In this document: piece after piece, positions 26,784-35,311 of the stretch
Layout of the letters: every line of letters begins with the position of its first letter
Numbering within the stretch: the stretch's first letter is position 1
Origin: Butyrivibrio sp.
GTDB taxonomy: Bacteria > Bacillota > Clostridia > Lachnospirales > Lachnospiraceae
Assembly (NCBI GenBank): GCA_015056585.1
Contig: SVFZ01000063.1
Coordinates: 1 to 47,930 of the forward strand
Reading direction: 5' to 3'
Length of the DNA stretch: 47,930 bases
Notes under the pieces: model-generated
What the model was told of the DNA's origin: nothing
The model's database searches: none
Seen by the model: only the letters and a program-made list of their open reading frames with translations
Program-made: the position numbers and the translations under genes

Positions 26784-27722
26784 TTACTTACCAAGTTTAC
26801 AGCCCAAAGTCAGCTTGTAACCGAGGAGGAAATCCTTGGCCTTCATTCTCTTTTTTCCCTCCAGCTGCAGCTCAAGGACTTCAAGGTAGCTATCTTTTGT
26901 TTTTACGGTAAAAGAATCTTTGGAAACCGCAACAATCGTGCCATTTTCTGCTTCAGATTTCTCGAAATCTGTGACAACCTTCACATCCCAGATCTTGAGC
27001 ATCTTTCCATCCAGAAAGGTATAAGCACTGGGCCATGGATTAAGACCTCTTACAAGGTTTCTTATTGAAACAGCATCTTTTTCAAAATCAATAAGTCCCA
27101 TGTCCTTGGAAAGTTTACCACACTTTGTGGCCTTCTCCTCATCCTGGGGAACAGGTGTCAGTTCTCCTCTTTCGATCATTGGAAGAGCTTCAACAATAAG
27201 CTCAGCCCCCAGCTTGGAAAGCTTATCAAACAATCCGCCACCTGTCTCATTTTCATCGATAAGTACAGCTCTCTGCAAAAGAATGTCTCCGGTGTCCATG
27301 CCTGCTGCCATCTGCATGATGGTAACACCTGTCTCTTTTTCGCCGTCTATTATTGACTGCTGAATTGGGGCAGCGCCTCTGTATTTTGGAAGGAGGGATG
27401 CGTGAATGTTAACACAGCCAAACCTTGGAATATCAAGAATTTCCTGGGAAAGAATCTGGCCAAATGCTGCCACAACGTAGATGTCTGCATCATACTTTTT
27501 AAGCTCAGCCACATTCTCCGGAAGCTTTATCCTTACAGGCTGAAATACCGGAAGATTATGCTCCAGCGCGCAGGCCTTAACATCAGAAATCTGTAGTTCC
27601 CCGCTCCTTCCCTTAGGCTTATCAGGCTGAGTCACCACAAGTACTACCTCATGACCCGCCTCAATTATCTTCTCAAGTGCACTCCTTGCAAAATCAGGAG
27701 TTCCCATAAAAACTATCTTCAT
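26784..27722 (-). CDS. fmt: Methionyl-tRNA formyltransferase
   Basis: 312 residues. The N-terminal formyltransferase domain has IVFMGTPDFA, the 10-formyl-THF site region NIHASLLPKYRGAAPIQQ and ITIMQM-type strand GVTIMQMAAGMDTG; the C-terminal OB domain begins about residue 205. It formylates initiator Met-tRNA. The start is ATG 27722 with GGAGG 5 nt upstream. Upstream in-frame codons to 27788 are not family-like. In most Firmicutes def directly precedes fmt; here a three-gene ABC transporter lies between them. Confidence 0.95.
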   Translation of the reverse strand: MKIVFMGTPDFARSALEKIIEAGHEVVLVVTQPDKPKGRSGELQISDVKACALEHNLPVFQPVRIKLPENVAELKKYDADIYVVAAFGQILSQEILDIPRFGCVNIHASLLPKYRGAAPIQQSIIDGEKETGVTIMQMAAGMDTGDILLQRAVLIDENETGGGLFDKLSKLGAELIVEALPMIERGELTPVPQDEEKATKCGKLSKDMGLIDFEKDAVSIRNLVRGLNPWPSAYTFLDGKMLKIWDVKVVTDFEKSEAENGTIVAVSKDSFTVKTKDSYLEVLELQLEGKKRMKAKDFLLGYKLTLGCKLGK

Positions 27723-27769
27723 ATTATCCTCCATGAAATCCGGATTTCGTCTTAAGAAAAAACGTGGAA

Positions 27770-27810
27770 AATCCCTAAAACGATACAACTAGTGTACCAT
27801 TTTAGGGATT
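27770..27810 (-). terminator. Hairpin after the ABC transporter genes
   Basis: Perfect 11-bp arms AATCCCTAAAA/TTTTAGGGATT enclose a 19-nt loop that can pair further around CTAG. It lies between the solute-binding protein gene and fmt. The arms themselves provide the T-rich end (TTTTAGGGATTTT). The stretch 27811-27916 holds a doubtful 23-codon ORF and nothing else clear. Confidence 0.65.
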
Positions 27811-27916
27811 CTTTGTACAATTACACGCAAGCTCTTCTCTTTGTAACTGAATCTTCGACCTTGCATTTTAAAATTTTAGCGTTCTCCGCCATTATTTTTT
27901 AATGACTAAAATCCAA

Positions 27917-28822
27917 TCACTCTTTTGTGATATCAGCTCCGAAATACTTGTTGGAAATTTCTGAAAGTGTACCGTCTGCTCTGAGCTCAGCGATAGCATT
28001 ATTGATCGCTTCTCTCAAAGAATCATTGTCTGAACCCTTCTTAAGCGGTATTGCACACAAAGTTGCGTCCTCATCTATAGCGGCAATTCTTAATTCTGTT
28101 GTGCCTGTAGTATTGATGTAATCCTGAGCTGTTGTCATGGAATTGATAGTTGCATCAACTGTTCCGTTAAGAACAAGTGTCATTGTTTCTCCGATAGTAT
28201 CAACGTTTGAAACTGTTGCTCCGTTCTCAATTCCCATAGTCTCATAGGTTGATCCTGCTGAGTTAGCAGTCTTAAGACCGTTTAAATCCTCAAAAGAGTT
28301 GATTGTGTCGTTGCTTGCAAGAGTTACAACAACAGCGTGGTCGTAAACGTAAGGATCAGTGAAATCATAAGTCTCTTTACGCTCATCAGTAACACCTACA
28401 CCGTTCGCCATCATGTCAAAGGTTCCTGTGGCAACACCTGTAAGTCCGCCATCGAAAGCAACCTCATTAAATACAGCTTCAACTCCAAGCTTTTCGGCAA
28501 TTGCCTTAGCTACTTCAACGTCAAAACCAACGAGCTCATCTGTTGTCTCATCATGATAGGTAAATGGAGCCCAAACACCCTCTGTTGCTACAGTTATCTG
28601 GCCTGCTGCCTTGATACGTGCAAGGTGATCCTCAGCTGCTGCATCAGAAGTCTCCTCAGCTACAGATGCCTCAGTGGCAGGAGCCTCTGCTGATGCATCC
28701 TCAGTCGCAGGAGCTTCGCTTTCTGCAGGAGCCTGAGTATTTGCGGAAGAATCAGCTCCGCAGGCTGCAAGACTAAAAGTAGTCATAGTTGTTAACAGTA
28801 ACATTGCGATTTTCTTTTTCAT
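27917..28822 (-). CDS. Amino-acid ABC transporter substrate-binding lipoprotein
   Basis: 301 residues. A lipoprotein signal peptide ([20 protein letters not shown]) has the lipobox LAAC at Cys20. A low-complexity Ala/Glu/Ser/Thr linker (about 22-66) leads to a family 3 solute-binding domain ([55 protein letters not shown]). This domain binds polar amino acids or related compounds; cystine and glutamine are both possible and cannot be separated by eye. Its ATG overlaps the ATPase stop (ATGA) with GGGAG 6 nt upstream, so it is translationally coupled. Confidence 0.93.
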   Translation of the reverse strand: MKKKIAMLLLTTMTTFSLAACGADSSANTQAPAESEAPATEDASAEAPATEASVAEETSDAAAEDHLARIKAAGQITVATEGVWAPFTYHDETTDELVGFDVEVAKAIAEKLGVEAVFNEVAFDGGLTGVATGTFDMMANGVGVTDERKETYDFTDPYVYDHAVVVTLASNDTINSFEDLNGLKTANSAGSTYETMGIENGATVSNVDTIGETMTLVLNGTVDATINSMTTAQDYINTTGTTELRIAAIDEDATLCAIPLKKGSDNDSLREAINNAIAELRADGTLSEISNKYFGADITKE

Positions 28823-29565
28823 AATATACTCCCTTCAATTCTTAAAAACTCTCTGGTTCTTTGTTGTTTTGGTGATGCAAAAAACTCTTTTGCCTCTCCC
28901 TCTTCAACAATATTGCCATCAGCCATAAAAACCACGTGGGACGAAACTTCTTTTGCAAATCCCATTTCGTGGGTTACAACTATCATTGTCATGCCCTCTC
29001 CGGCAAGGCTTCTCATTACTTCCAAAACCTCCGCTGTAAGCTGCGGATCAAGTGCAGAAGTAGGTTCATCAAAATAAAGAATACTGGGGTCTGTGGCAAG
29101 TGCCCTTGCAATTGCAACTCTCTGCTGCTGTCCGCCTGAAAGCTGACTTGGATAATAGTCCTTGTAGCTGTCCATTCCTACCTTTACAAGGACGTCAAGC
29201 GCCTTCTCCTCCGCATTCTTTTTATTGATTTTTCTGGCAGAAGTAAGCCCCAGTGTAATATTCTGCAAAACTGTTTTATTTGCAAAAAGATTGTAATTCT
29301 GGAAAACGAAGCCTGTCTTCATCCTGATAGCTGCAATCTCTGACTTTTTAATCTTCGAAAGATCATACTCTTTTCCTTCAAAGAAAAGCTTTCCGCTATC
29401 AGCCTTCTCCAAAAAATTTATGCATCGAAGAAGCGTGGTCTTTCCTGAACCGGAAGGTCCAAGTATGGACACCACATCTCCCTTATTAACTTTTAAACTG
29501 ACACCGTTTAAAACCTCATTATCCTCAAAGGCCTTTACGATGTCTTTTACCTCAAGAAGTGCCAT
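28819..29565 (-). CDS. Amino-acid ABC transporter ATP-binding protein
   Basis: 248 residues, polar amino-acid (GlnQ/HisP-type) ATPase. Walker A is GPSGSGKTT, the Q-loop is in VFQNYNLF, the signature is [15 protein letters not shown] and Walker B is [12 protein letters not shown]; the H-loop is in VVTHEMGFA. It energises uptake of the amino acid delivered by the adjacent lipoprotein. It follows the permease gene by 63 nt and overlaps the binding-protein gene by 4 nt. Confidence 0.95.
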   Translation of the reverse strand: MALLEVKDIVKAFEDNEVLNGVSLKVNKGDVVSILGPSGSGKTTLLRCINFLEKADSGKLFFEGKEYDLSKIKKSEIAAIRMKTGFVFQNYNLFANKTVLQNITLGLTSARKINKKNAEEKALDVLVKVGMDSYKDYYPSQLSGGQQQRVAIARALATDPSILYFDEPTSALDPQLTAEVLEVMRSLAGEGMTMIVVTHEMGFAKEVSSHVVFMADGNIVEEGEAKEFFASPKQQRTREFLRIEGSIL

Positions 29566-29628
29566 TTATCACATTCCTTATATTCCAAAATAAAACGAAA
29601 ACCGGACAATCTTTTTAATAATTCATCC

Positions 29629-30303
29629 TTACTTACGCACGCCGTAGCTTCCCAGCATCTTCTCTCCCTTTTTCTGAACAAAGGTAAGTACTGTACAGAA
29701 CAAGAGATAAATTGCAGCAACTTCCAGATACAGCGGGAAATAATTGTAGGATTGTCCCGCAATCTGTTTGGTCCTTGTAAACATCTCCACTACAGTGATA
29801 CTTGATGCAAGAGATGTTTCTTTTACCATTCCGATAAGGGAATTGAAAAGAGGCGGGAACGCTGTTCTGAAAGCCTGTGGCAAAATAATGTGCCACATGA
29901 TCTGCATATAATTCATACCCACACAGTATCCGGCCTCAAGCTGTCCTGCAGGAACCGCTTCCATAGCCGCTCTCATAGTCTCCGCGCTGTACGCACCCTC
30001 ATTTATGGAGAAAACTATTATTGCCATAACGAAGGGATTGGAATGAATTCCAATAAGCGGAAGTCCGTAGAAGGCCACCATGAGCTGAACAAGCAGCGGT
30101 GTACCTCTGATGATCCAAATATAGAGTCTGCATATCTGCTTAAGTACGGGAACCTTGGCAAACTGTATCATTGCCACAATTACCGCAACTACTGTGGATA
30201 GAAAAAAAGCTATGACTGCCAGTGGCAGGGTTACTTTAACACCATATTCTAATATTTTAGGAAAGGAGCTCACAAGGAGCTCCATAGTCTTTTGATCAAA
30301 CAT
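29629..30303 (-). CDS. Amino-acid ABC transporter permease
   Basis: 224 residues of the HisM/GlnP family. About five membrane segments are present, with the N-terminal signature of amino-acid permeases (YGVKVTLPLAVIAFFLS) and the EAA-like loop EAGYCVGMNYMQIMWHIILPQA. One permease gene implies a homodimeric channel. Its start codon sits at the end of def (ATG 30301-30303 against the def stop from 30303), so it is translationally coupled to the peptide deformylase gene, an unusual partner. Confidence 0.93.
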   Translation of the reverse strand: MFDQKTMELLVSSFPKILEYGVKVTLPLAVIAFFLSTVVAVIVAMIQFAKVPVLKQICRLYIWIIRGTPLLVQLMVAFYGLPLIGIHSNPFVMAIIVFSINEGAYSAETMRAAMEAVPAGQLEAGYCVGMNYMQIMWHIILPQAFRTAFPPLFNSLIGMVKETSLASSITVVEMFTRTKQIAGQSYNYFPLYLEVAAIYLLFCTVLTFVQKKGEKMLGSYGVRK

Positions 30304-30803
30304 TAATTGTCATCTTCCTCAGATTCCTGCATGAGATCTTCATTGTTCACAAGCTCGCCTTCTACCTTTTCGACATACATATGTCCGTCAAGATGGTCAA
30401 GCTCATGACAGATTGCCCTTGCAAGAAGCTCTTCGCCTTCAATCTCGAATTCCTTCATATCAAGGTCATAAGCCTTTGCCCTGACATGATTCGGTCTTGT
30501 GACAATTCCTGACTTGCCTGGAATTGAAAGGCATCCCTCGTATCCTGTCTGCTCGCCGTCCGCCTCAATTATTTCAGGGTTTATCATAATGATCGGACTG
30601 TCAGCTTCCGGAGAAACATCAATTACTACTATTCTCTTAAGTATTCCAACCTGAGGTGCAGCAAGGCCAACGCCATTAGCCTCATACATAGTCTCAAGCA
30701 TATCCTCTACAAGTTCTCTGATCCTAGGAGTTACTTCCTTAACTTCCTTACACTTGCGTTCAAGCACATCATCGCCGTATTCTCTGATTGTTCTAAGTGC
30801 CAT
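30303..30803 (-). CDS. def: Peptide deformylase
   Basis: 166 residues. All three metal-site motifs are present: GVGLAAPQVG, EGCLSIPG (Cys ligand) and HELDHLDG (His ligands, catalytic Glu). It removes the formyl group from nascent N-terminal fMet. The C-terminal extension is acidic (NNEDLMQESEEDD). It has its own sigma-A promoter after priA and overlaps the permease start at its stop, so it heads a def-ABC transporter operon. Confidence 0.96.
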   Translation of the reverse strand: MALRTIREYGDDVLERKCKEVKEVTPRIRELVEDMLETMYEANGVGLAAPQVGILKRIVVIDVSPEADSPIIMINPEIIEADGEQTGYEGCLSIPGKSGIVTRPNHVRAKAYDLDMKEFEIEGEELLARAICHELDHLDGHMYVEKVEGELVNNEDLMQESEEDDN

Positions 30804-30847
30804 CTCCCTCTCCTTCTTGCATTATCAAATTACCTTTTGCACAATTT

Positions 30848-30875
30848 ATTTTAACACAGTTTTTATTTTTGTCAA
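30848..30875 (-). promoter_or_regulatory. Sigma-A promoter of def and the ABC transporter
   Basis: On the minus strand TTGACA (30870-30875) and TAAAAT (30848-30853) are 16 nt apart, 45 nt before the def ATG. Confidence 0.75.
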
Positions 30876-30906
30876 AACTCAAATTCATTATCCCGGAAAA
30901 GCAGCA

Positions 30907-33192
30907 TCAGAAGCCGTTTACCGGATCAAAGTCAAATTGTACCGTGATATTTCTTAGTCTTCCTGCTGACTCCTGATCCTTAATATACTTCTCCAGCATA
31001 TCCTTGTAGGCTATAAGCCCTTCATAGTCATCCATCTTTACATACACAGCCATGCGGTAAACATCGTTGATCTTACTGATAGCTGCCATGGCGGGGCCGA
31101 TAAAAACAGCGTTCCCGAAGATAAGCTTATTGTTTGCCATTTCCATCATGGCTCTGAGTTTGTTGGAAAATTCCATGCCCTCGGCTTCATCTTTGCTCTG
31201 TATCTGCACGGACATCATATGAGACACCGGAGGATACCGCAAAAGATCTCTGTATGCTATTTCCTCTTCATAAAAGGCCTCGTAATCCTGCTTTGAAGCG
31301 GTCTGAATGCTGTAGTGCTCCGGCTGATAGGTCTGGATAACTACGTTCCCTGCTTTTTCCCCACGTCCTGCTCTTCCTGCAGCCTGGGTAAGCAGCTGGA
31401 AAGTTCTCTCACTTGCTCTGTAATCGCTGGCATAAAGCGACATGTCCGCAGCAAGTATTCCCACCAGCGTTACATCCGGGAAGTCGTGTCCCTTGACGAT
31501 CATCTGAGTACCTACCAGCACATCTGCTTCCTTATTGGCAAAAGAGGAAAGTATCTTATCGTAACTTCCCTTCGTCCTTGTAGTATCCGCATCCATTCTA
31601 AGTACCCGCGCCCCGGGCCAGAACTTTTTCACCTCATCCTCTATCTGCTGGGTTCCTGCCCTGAAAGATGACACATACTTTGACTGGCACTTTGGGCATA
31701 TCTTTCTCACAGGCTCTTCATATCCGCAGTAGTGGCATACAAGCCTTCCTCCCCTGTGTTCCGACAAAGAAACATCGCAGTGAGGGCATTTAAACACATG
31801 TCCGCAGGATCTGCAGGATACAAAACCCGCAAGGCCTCGCCTGTTGATAAAGAGCATTGCCTGCTCGCCCCGGCTTAACCTGTCCTCCATCAGCTGCTGA
31901 AGCCTTCTTGAAAAGATGGAGCGGTTCCCGCTTCTTAGTTCCTCCCTTAAATCTGCCACTTCTACCGTAGGCAGCGTTCCGCCGGTGAGCCTTCTTTTAA
32001 GTTCAAAAAGCTTGTACTCACCCTCTTTTGCCCTGTAATAGGACTCCAGCGAAGGAGTCGCTGACCCCAGTACCACGCTTGCCCCGTCCGGCACAAGTTT
32101 TCCCAGTTCTATCGCCGTCTCCCTTGCATGAAATTTAGGAGCATTCTCACTCTTGTAAGTTGATTCATGCTCCTCATCGATTATGATTATTCCGGTATTT
32201 GGAAACGGGGTAAAAAGAGCAGACCTCGGGCCGATGATTATATCAATATCCCCGGTCCTTGCTCTCTCCATCTGATCAAATTTTTCTCCCGGTGAAAGAG
32301 ATGAATTCATAACAGACACTCTGTCTCCGAAATGCCTGTAAAATCTCATCAGCGTCTGATAAGTCAGCGCTATCTCCGGGATAAGGACAATCGCCTGTTT
32401 TCCTCTCTTTATGATCTCATCGATCAGCGCAATGTAGACTTCCGTCTTTCCGCTTCCCGTGATTCCGTGGATAAGGTAAGTTTCTCTTTTGCCCTCATCA
32501 TAATCTCTGGTAAAAGAGCTTACGATTTCCTGCTGCTCCGGGCTTAAAACTTTGTTCCCATATCGCGAAGAATCTCCTGCCACAGGCTTTCTGAAATATT
32601 CCTCTTCCTCAATCCGGATGATTCCCTGATCTGCAAGACTTTTTAAAGTGGCCGCACTTACATTCAATTTGTTAGTAATAAGTTCGTACGGGATTCTCTC
32701 ATCAGGGGTTTCAAGGATCTCACGAAGGATCCTCTCTCTTGCCTTCTGCTTTTTCCTGACGCACTCGTAAAAGTACTCTGTCGCTTCTCTCACGTTCATC
32801 CTTAGAGAAACGAATTTCCTCTTCTGCCTCGCCTGCTTCTTGTTAGCGGGAAGCACTGTCTTAAGTGCCGCAGAAAACGTAGATCCGTAGTGTCTCTTCA
32901 TCCATGCAGCCAGACGTATTGAAATATCCTCAGCATTGACAGCATCCTGCCTTATGCCGGTAATATCCTTTATCTTGTCAGGCTCCCAGTTCGGCTCATC
33001 CGTAAGCTCGATAACATACCCTTTTCTCAGAGTATTTCCCTTTCCAAAGGGAATATCCACCGGCGTTCCCACTTCAATTTTCTCTTGAAGTCTCTCCGGA
33101 ATCCGATACTGAAAGGGCCTGTCCACCTTCTCATGGGATATATCAATTATTACATTGGCATACTTTCTGCTTTTTTCCACACTCTTCCCCAC
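30907..33192 (-). CDS. priA: Primosomal replication restart helicase PriA
   Basis: 761 residues. An N-terminal 3'-OH binding domain (15-110) and winged helix are followed by a superfamily 2 helicase with Walker A in LIHGITGSGKTEVY, DEEH box IIIIDEEHEST, and motifs GSATPSLESY and TQAAGRAGRG. The eight-Cys zinc region C-RSC-GHVFKC-PHC to C-HYC-GYEE-C-PKC is intact. PriA reloads the replisome at stalled forks. The start is GTG: 33192 is taken, but a second GTG four codons in (33180) follows GGGGAA and could be the true start. The 344-nt gap before it, to murE, holds tandem repeats and a palindrome. Confidence 0.95.
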   Translation of the reverse strand: MGKSVEKSRKYANVIIDISHEKVDRPFQYRIPERLQEKIEVGTPVDIPFGKGNTLRKGYVIELTDEPNWEPDKIKDITGIRQDAVNAEDISIRLAAWMKRHYGSTFSAALKTVLPANKKQARQKRKFVSLRMNVREATEYFYECVRKKQKARERILREILETPDERIPYELITNKLNVSAATLKSLADQGIIRIEEEEYFRKPVAGDSSRYGNKVLSPEQQEIVSSFTRDYDEGKRETYLIHGITGSGKTEVYIALIDEIIKRGKQAIVLIPEIALTYQTLMRFYRHFGDRVSVMNSSLSPGEKFDQMERARTGDIDIIIGPRSALFTPFPNTGIIIIDEEHESTYKSENAPKFHARETAIELGKLVPDGASVVLGSATPSLESYYRAKEGEYKLFELKRRLTGGTLPTVEVADLREELRSGNRSIFSRRLQQLMEDRLSRGEQAMLFINRRGLAGFVSCRSCGHVFKCPHCDVSLSEHRGGRLVCHYCGYEEPVRKICPKCQSKYVSSFRAGTQQIEDEVKKFWPGARVLRMDADTTRTKGSYDKILSSFANKEADVLVGTQMIVKGHDFPDVTLVGILAADMSLYASDYRASERTFQLLTQAAGRAGRGEKAGNVVIQTYQPEHYSIQTASKQDYEAFYEEEIAYRDLLRYPPVSHMMSVQIQSKDEAEGMEFSNKLRAMMEMANNKLIFGNAVFIGPAMAAISKINDVYRMAVYVKMDDYEGLIAYKDMLEKYIKDQESAGRLRNITVQFDFDPVNGF

Positions 33193-33211
33193 GTCAAACT
33201 ATATTCACTCG

Positions 33212-33360
33212 TGCATTTTATCTTTTCTCTGAGTACTGCTCTTTCATCAGAATTCATTCCAGAGCATTATTTTCCCTGCAGTTTATATTTTCTTTGAAAC
33301 ACTACTCTTTCATCCATATTTATTCCAGAGCATTGTTTCCCCATGCAGTTTATCTTTTCC
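33212..33360. repeat. Imperfect tandem repeat, period about 66 bp
   Basis: Two and a partial third copy of a degenerate unit: TTTATCTTTT/TTTATATTTT recur at 33217, 33282 and 33349. CTCTTTCATC recurs at 33239 and 33305, each followed by ATTCATTCCAGAGCATT-like sequence. It lies directly upstream of priA. Function unknown; a duplicated priA leader is the simplest reading. Confidence 0.7.
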
Positions 33361-33368
33361 CATGAACA

Positions 33369-33489
33369 GGTCTTTGGATAATGATGATGAGTTCTGAGCG
33401 ATTTTCAGGCTGCAGAGATGAGACCCTTTTAGGGGCTCATCGACGCGTTTAGCCTGATGAGCACAGAATCATCATCATATCCAAAGACC
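33369..33489. repeat. 121-nt quasi-palindrome after murE
   Basis: GGTCTTTGGAT-ATGATGATGA arms (33369-33399 and 33461-33489) pair with few gaps. Inside them CAGGCT/AGCCTG (33406-33411, 33451-33456) and an apical GATGAGaCCC/GGGgCTCATC hairpin (33417-33441) form nested stems. No long T-run follows. It lies 48 nt past the murE stop. Confidence 0.85.
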
Positions 33490-33490
33490 G

Positions 33491-33533
33491 TCCGGGAAGC
33501 CAAAACCCTCCGGGGAGCCAAAACCCTCCGGGG
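33491..33533. repeat. 18-bp tandem repeat at the murE 3' end
   Basis: TCCGGGAAGCCAAAACCC, TCCGGGGAGCCAAAACCC and a third partial TCCGGGG follow each other with period 18, four bases before the murE stop region. They link the palindrome to the murE end. Confidence 0.75.
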
Positions 33534-33536
33534 CAA

Positions 33537-35027
33537 TCACTGTTTTCTTTCGTCGAGGATTTCCTGAATGATCACGCGCTCATCCATAGGGTATTTTACA
33601 CCCTTGATCTCCTGGTAATCCTCATGTCCCTTTCCTGCAAGAACAATGATGTCGCCCTGCTCGCCATGATCTATGGCGTAGCGGATAGCTTCTTTTCTGT
33701 CGGTGATCTTAATATATTTTCCGTCGGTCTTTTTCATACCTGTCTCGATATCATTCATGATATCCTCAGGCTCTTCATATCTTGGGTTATCGGATGTGAT
33801 AATGGTAAAATCCGAGTATTTTCCGCTGACTTCACCCATTTCAAAGCGGCGCAATTTACTTCTGTTGCCGCCACAACCAAATACACTGATAAGGCGATTT
33901 GGATGATAATCACGAAGGGTTGTAAGAAGACTCTTAAGTGCCATTGCATTATGAGCATAGTCGATCATGAGAGTGAAATCATCGGAGACCTTTACCATCT
34001 CAATTCGTCCCTTAACCTTGGCTTCCTTGAGGGCAGGCGCGATTTCTTTTGCCGTGCATCCAAAATGCCTTGCAACCGCAACCGCACAGAGGGCATTATA
34101 TACGCTGAACTTGCCGGGAGTTCTGATCTCGCAGTGCATATCGATAAGTCCAGCTGTATCAAAGAACACGCCCAGTTCACCGGGCTTTCTGATGTAAGCA
34201 AGATTGATTGCTCTAAGATCTACACCCTCATTAAAACCATAGGTTTCAACCTCGCAGGTATGTCCCTCAAGGATATCATCTGTGTGGATATCGTCTCCAT
34301 TGCAGATACCGACTTTGCACTGTTTAAAGAGCAGTCCCTTACAATGCATATAGTCTTCAAAGTCCTTATGCTCATTAGGCCCGATGTGATCAGGCTCGAT
34401 ATTTGTAAATATACCCAGATCAAAAGTAAAGCCCTGACTTCTGTGAAGCATAAGTCCCTGGGAAGAAACCTCCATTACCACACTGTCACATCCGGCTTCT
34501 ACCATTTCTGCCATATACTGCTGAAGTGTAAAAGATTCAGGCGTGGTATTTTCTGAGTGGATATGCTTATCTCCGATAATAACTTCAATTGTTCCGATAA
34601 GACCGACCTTATGTCCGGCATTTTCCAGCATGCTTCTTATAAGGTATGTGGTTGTTGTCTTTCCCTTTGTTCCGGTAATTCCGATGGTCTTAAGCTTACT
34701 TGCAGGGTGGTCAAAATAAGCAGCTGAAATAAATGCCATCGCATATCTGGTGTTTTCAACTCTGATAACCGCAATCTCACTGTCCGTTGGAAGTTCTACA
34801 TCTGCTTCCACAACAATAGCAGCAGCTTTTTTCTCTGCCGCTTCCATTGAGCAACTGTGTCCGTCAAAATTAGCTCCTTTAATACAAATGAAAAGACTTC
34901 CCTCAGAAATCTTCCTGTTGTCATTGACAACCTCAGTAATTTCAACGCTTTCAGGATTAATGAGGGTCGATGAATTTCCTTTTGTAACTTCACATTTTAG
35001 CCCTTCTAAGAGTTTTGACAGCTTCAT
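33537..35027 (-). CDS. murE: UDP-MurNAc-L-Ala-D-Glu:meso-diaminopimelate ligase
   Basis: 496 residues. The Mur ligase P-loop GITGTKGKTTT is at about 116-126, followed by the central ATPase and C-terminal Mur ligase domains. The substrate-selecting motif is DNPR (Asp413 in ITSDNPRYEEP), as in meso-diaminopimelate-adding enzymes and unlike the lysine type. It adds the third residue of the peptidoglycan stem peptide in the cytoplasm. The start is ATG 35027 with GGAGG 11 nt upstream. The in-frame TTG at 35045 lies within that ribosome binding site. The gene stands apart from mraY/murF here. Confidence 0.95.
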   Translation of the reverse strand: MKLSKLLEGLKCEVTKGNSSTLINPESVEITEVVNDNRKISEGSLFICIKGANFDGHSCSMEAAEKKAAAIVVEADVELPTDSEIAVIRVENTRYAMAFISAAYFDHPASKLKTIGITGTKGKTTTTYLIRSMLENAGHKVGLIGTIEVIIGDKHIHSENTTPESFTLQQYMAEMVEAGCDSVVMEVSSQGLMLHRSQGFTFDLGIFTNIEPDHIGPNEHKDFEDYMHCKGLLFKQCKVGICNGDDIHTDDILEGHTCEVETYGFNEGVDLRAINLAYIRKPGELGVFFDTAGLIDMHCEIRTPGKFSVYNALCAVAVARHFGCTAKEIAPALKEAKVKGRIEMVKVSDDFTLMIDYAHNAMALKSLLTTLRDYHPNRLISVFGCGGNRSKLRRFEMGEVSGKYSDFTIITSDNPRYEEPEDIMNDIETGMKKTDGKYIKITDRKEAIRYAIDHGEQGDIIVLAGKGHEDYQEIKGVKYPMDERVIIQEILDERKQ

Positions 35028-35152
35028 ACTTAAATACACCTCCAATTAAACGTAATTGCATCCGTTAAACTAATTTTAATTAAATTTTAATTAACTTTGA
35101 TTAATTCTAATTTTTATATTTTTTTCACACTTTATTCACATTTTTTTGATAA

Positions 35153-35253
35153 TATAATAATCAAGAAGTGAGGAACACCTCACTATCTCCCCCTCATAAG
35201 AAACCGCAGACACACGCCGACGCGTGTGTTTTTGTGGTTTTAGGGGATTTTTT
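35153..35253 (+). ncRNA. Candidate small RNA opposite the recJ-murE spacer
   Basis: On the plus strand TATAAT (35153-35158) is followed by a 7-bp hairpin AGTGAGG/CCTCACT with a 4-nt loop (35167-35184). After it comes a nested stem: CCCCT/AGGGG, AAACC/GGTTT and an apical ACACACGC/GCGTGTGT (35190-35246), then TTTTTT (35248-35253). A transcript of about 88 nt starting near 35165 would fit. The -35 box is weak and no known RNA family was recognised. Only the plus strand has the T-run; the minus-strand reading would give a structured recJ 3' end or murE leader. Confidence 0.4.
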
Positions 35254-35311
35254 ATTTTCAGTCACTTTTTTTTGATTCATTAAGTCGATCATTTTCCCAT
35301 TTTTCGCATCA

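Noticed and set aside
27821..27892. 23-codon ORF on the minus strand after the solute-binding protein gene (MAENAKILKCKVEDS...)
   Set aside because: No ribosome binding site precedes the ATG and no known small protein is recognised; chance ORF is likelier.
33624..34556. 310-codon open frame on the plus strand inside murE
   Set aside because: It is the antisense shadow of a well-conserved gene and has no protein-like motifs.
35153..35160. Promoter for murE on the minus strand in the A/T-rich spacer
   Set aside because: Several TATAAT-like boxes exist but none has a convincing -35 at proper distance, so none was annotated.
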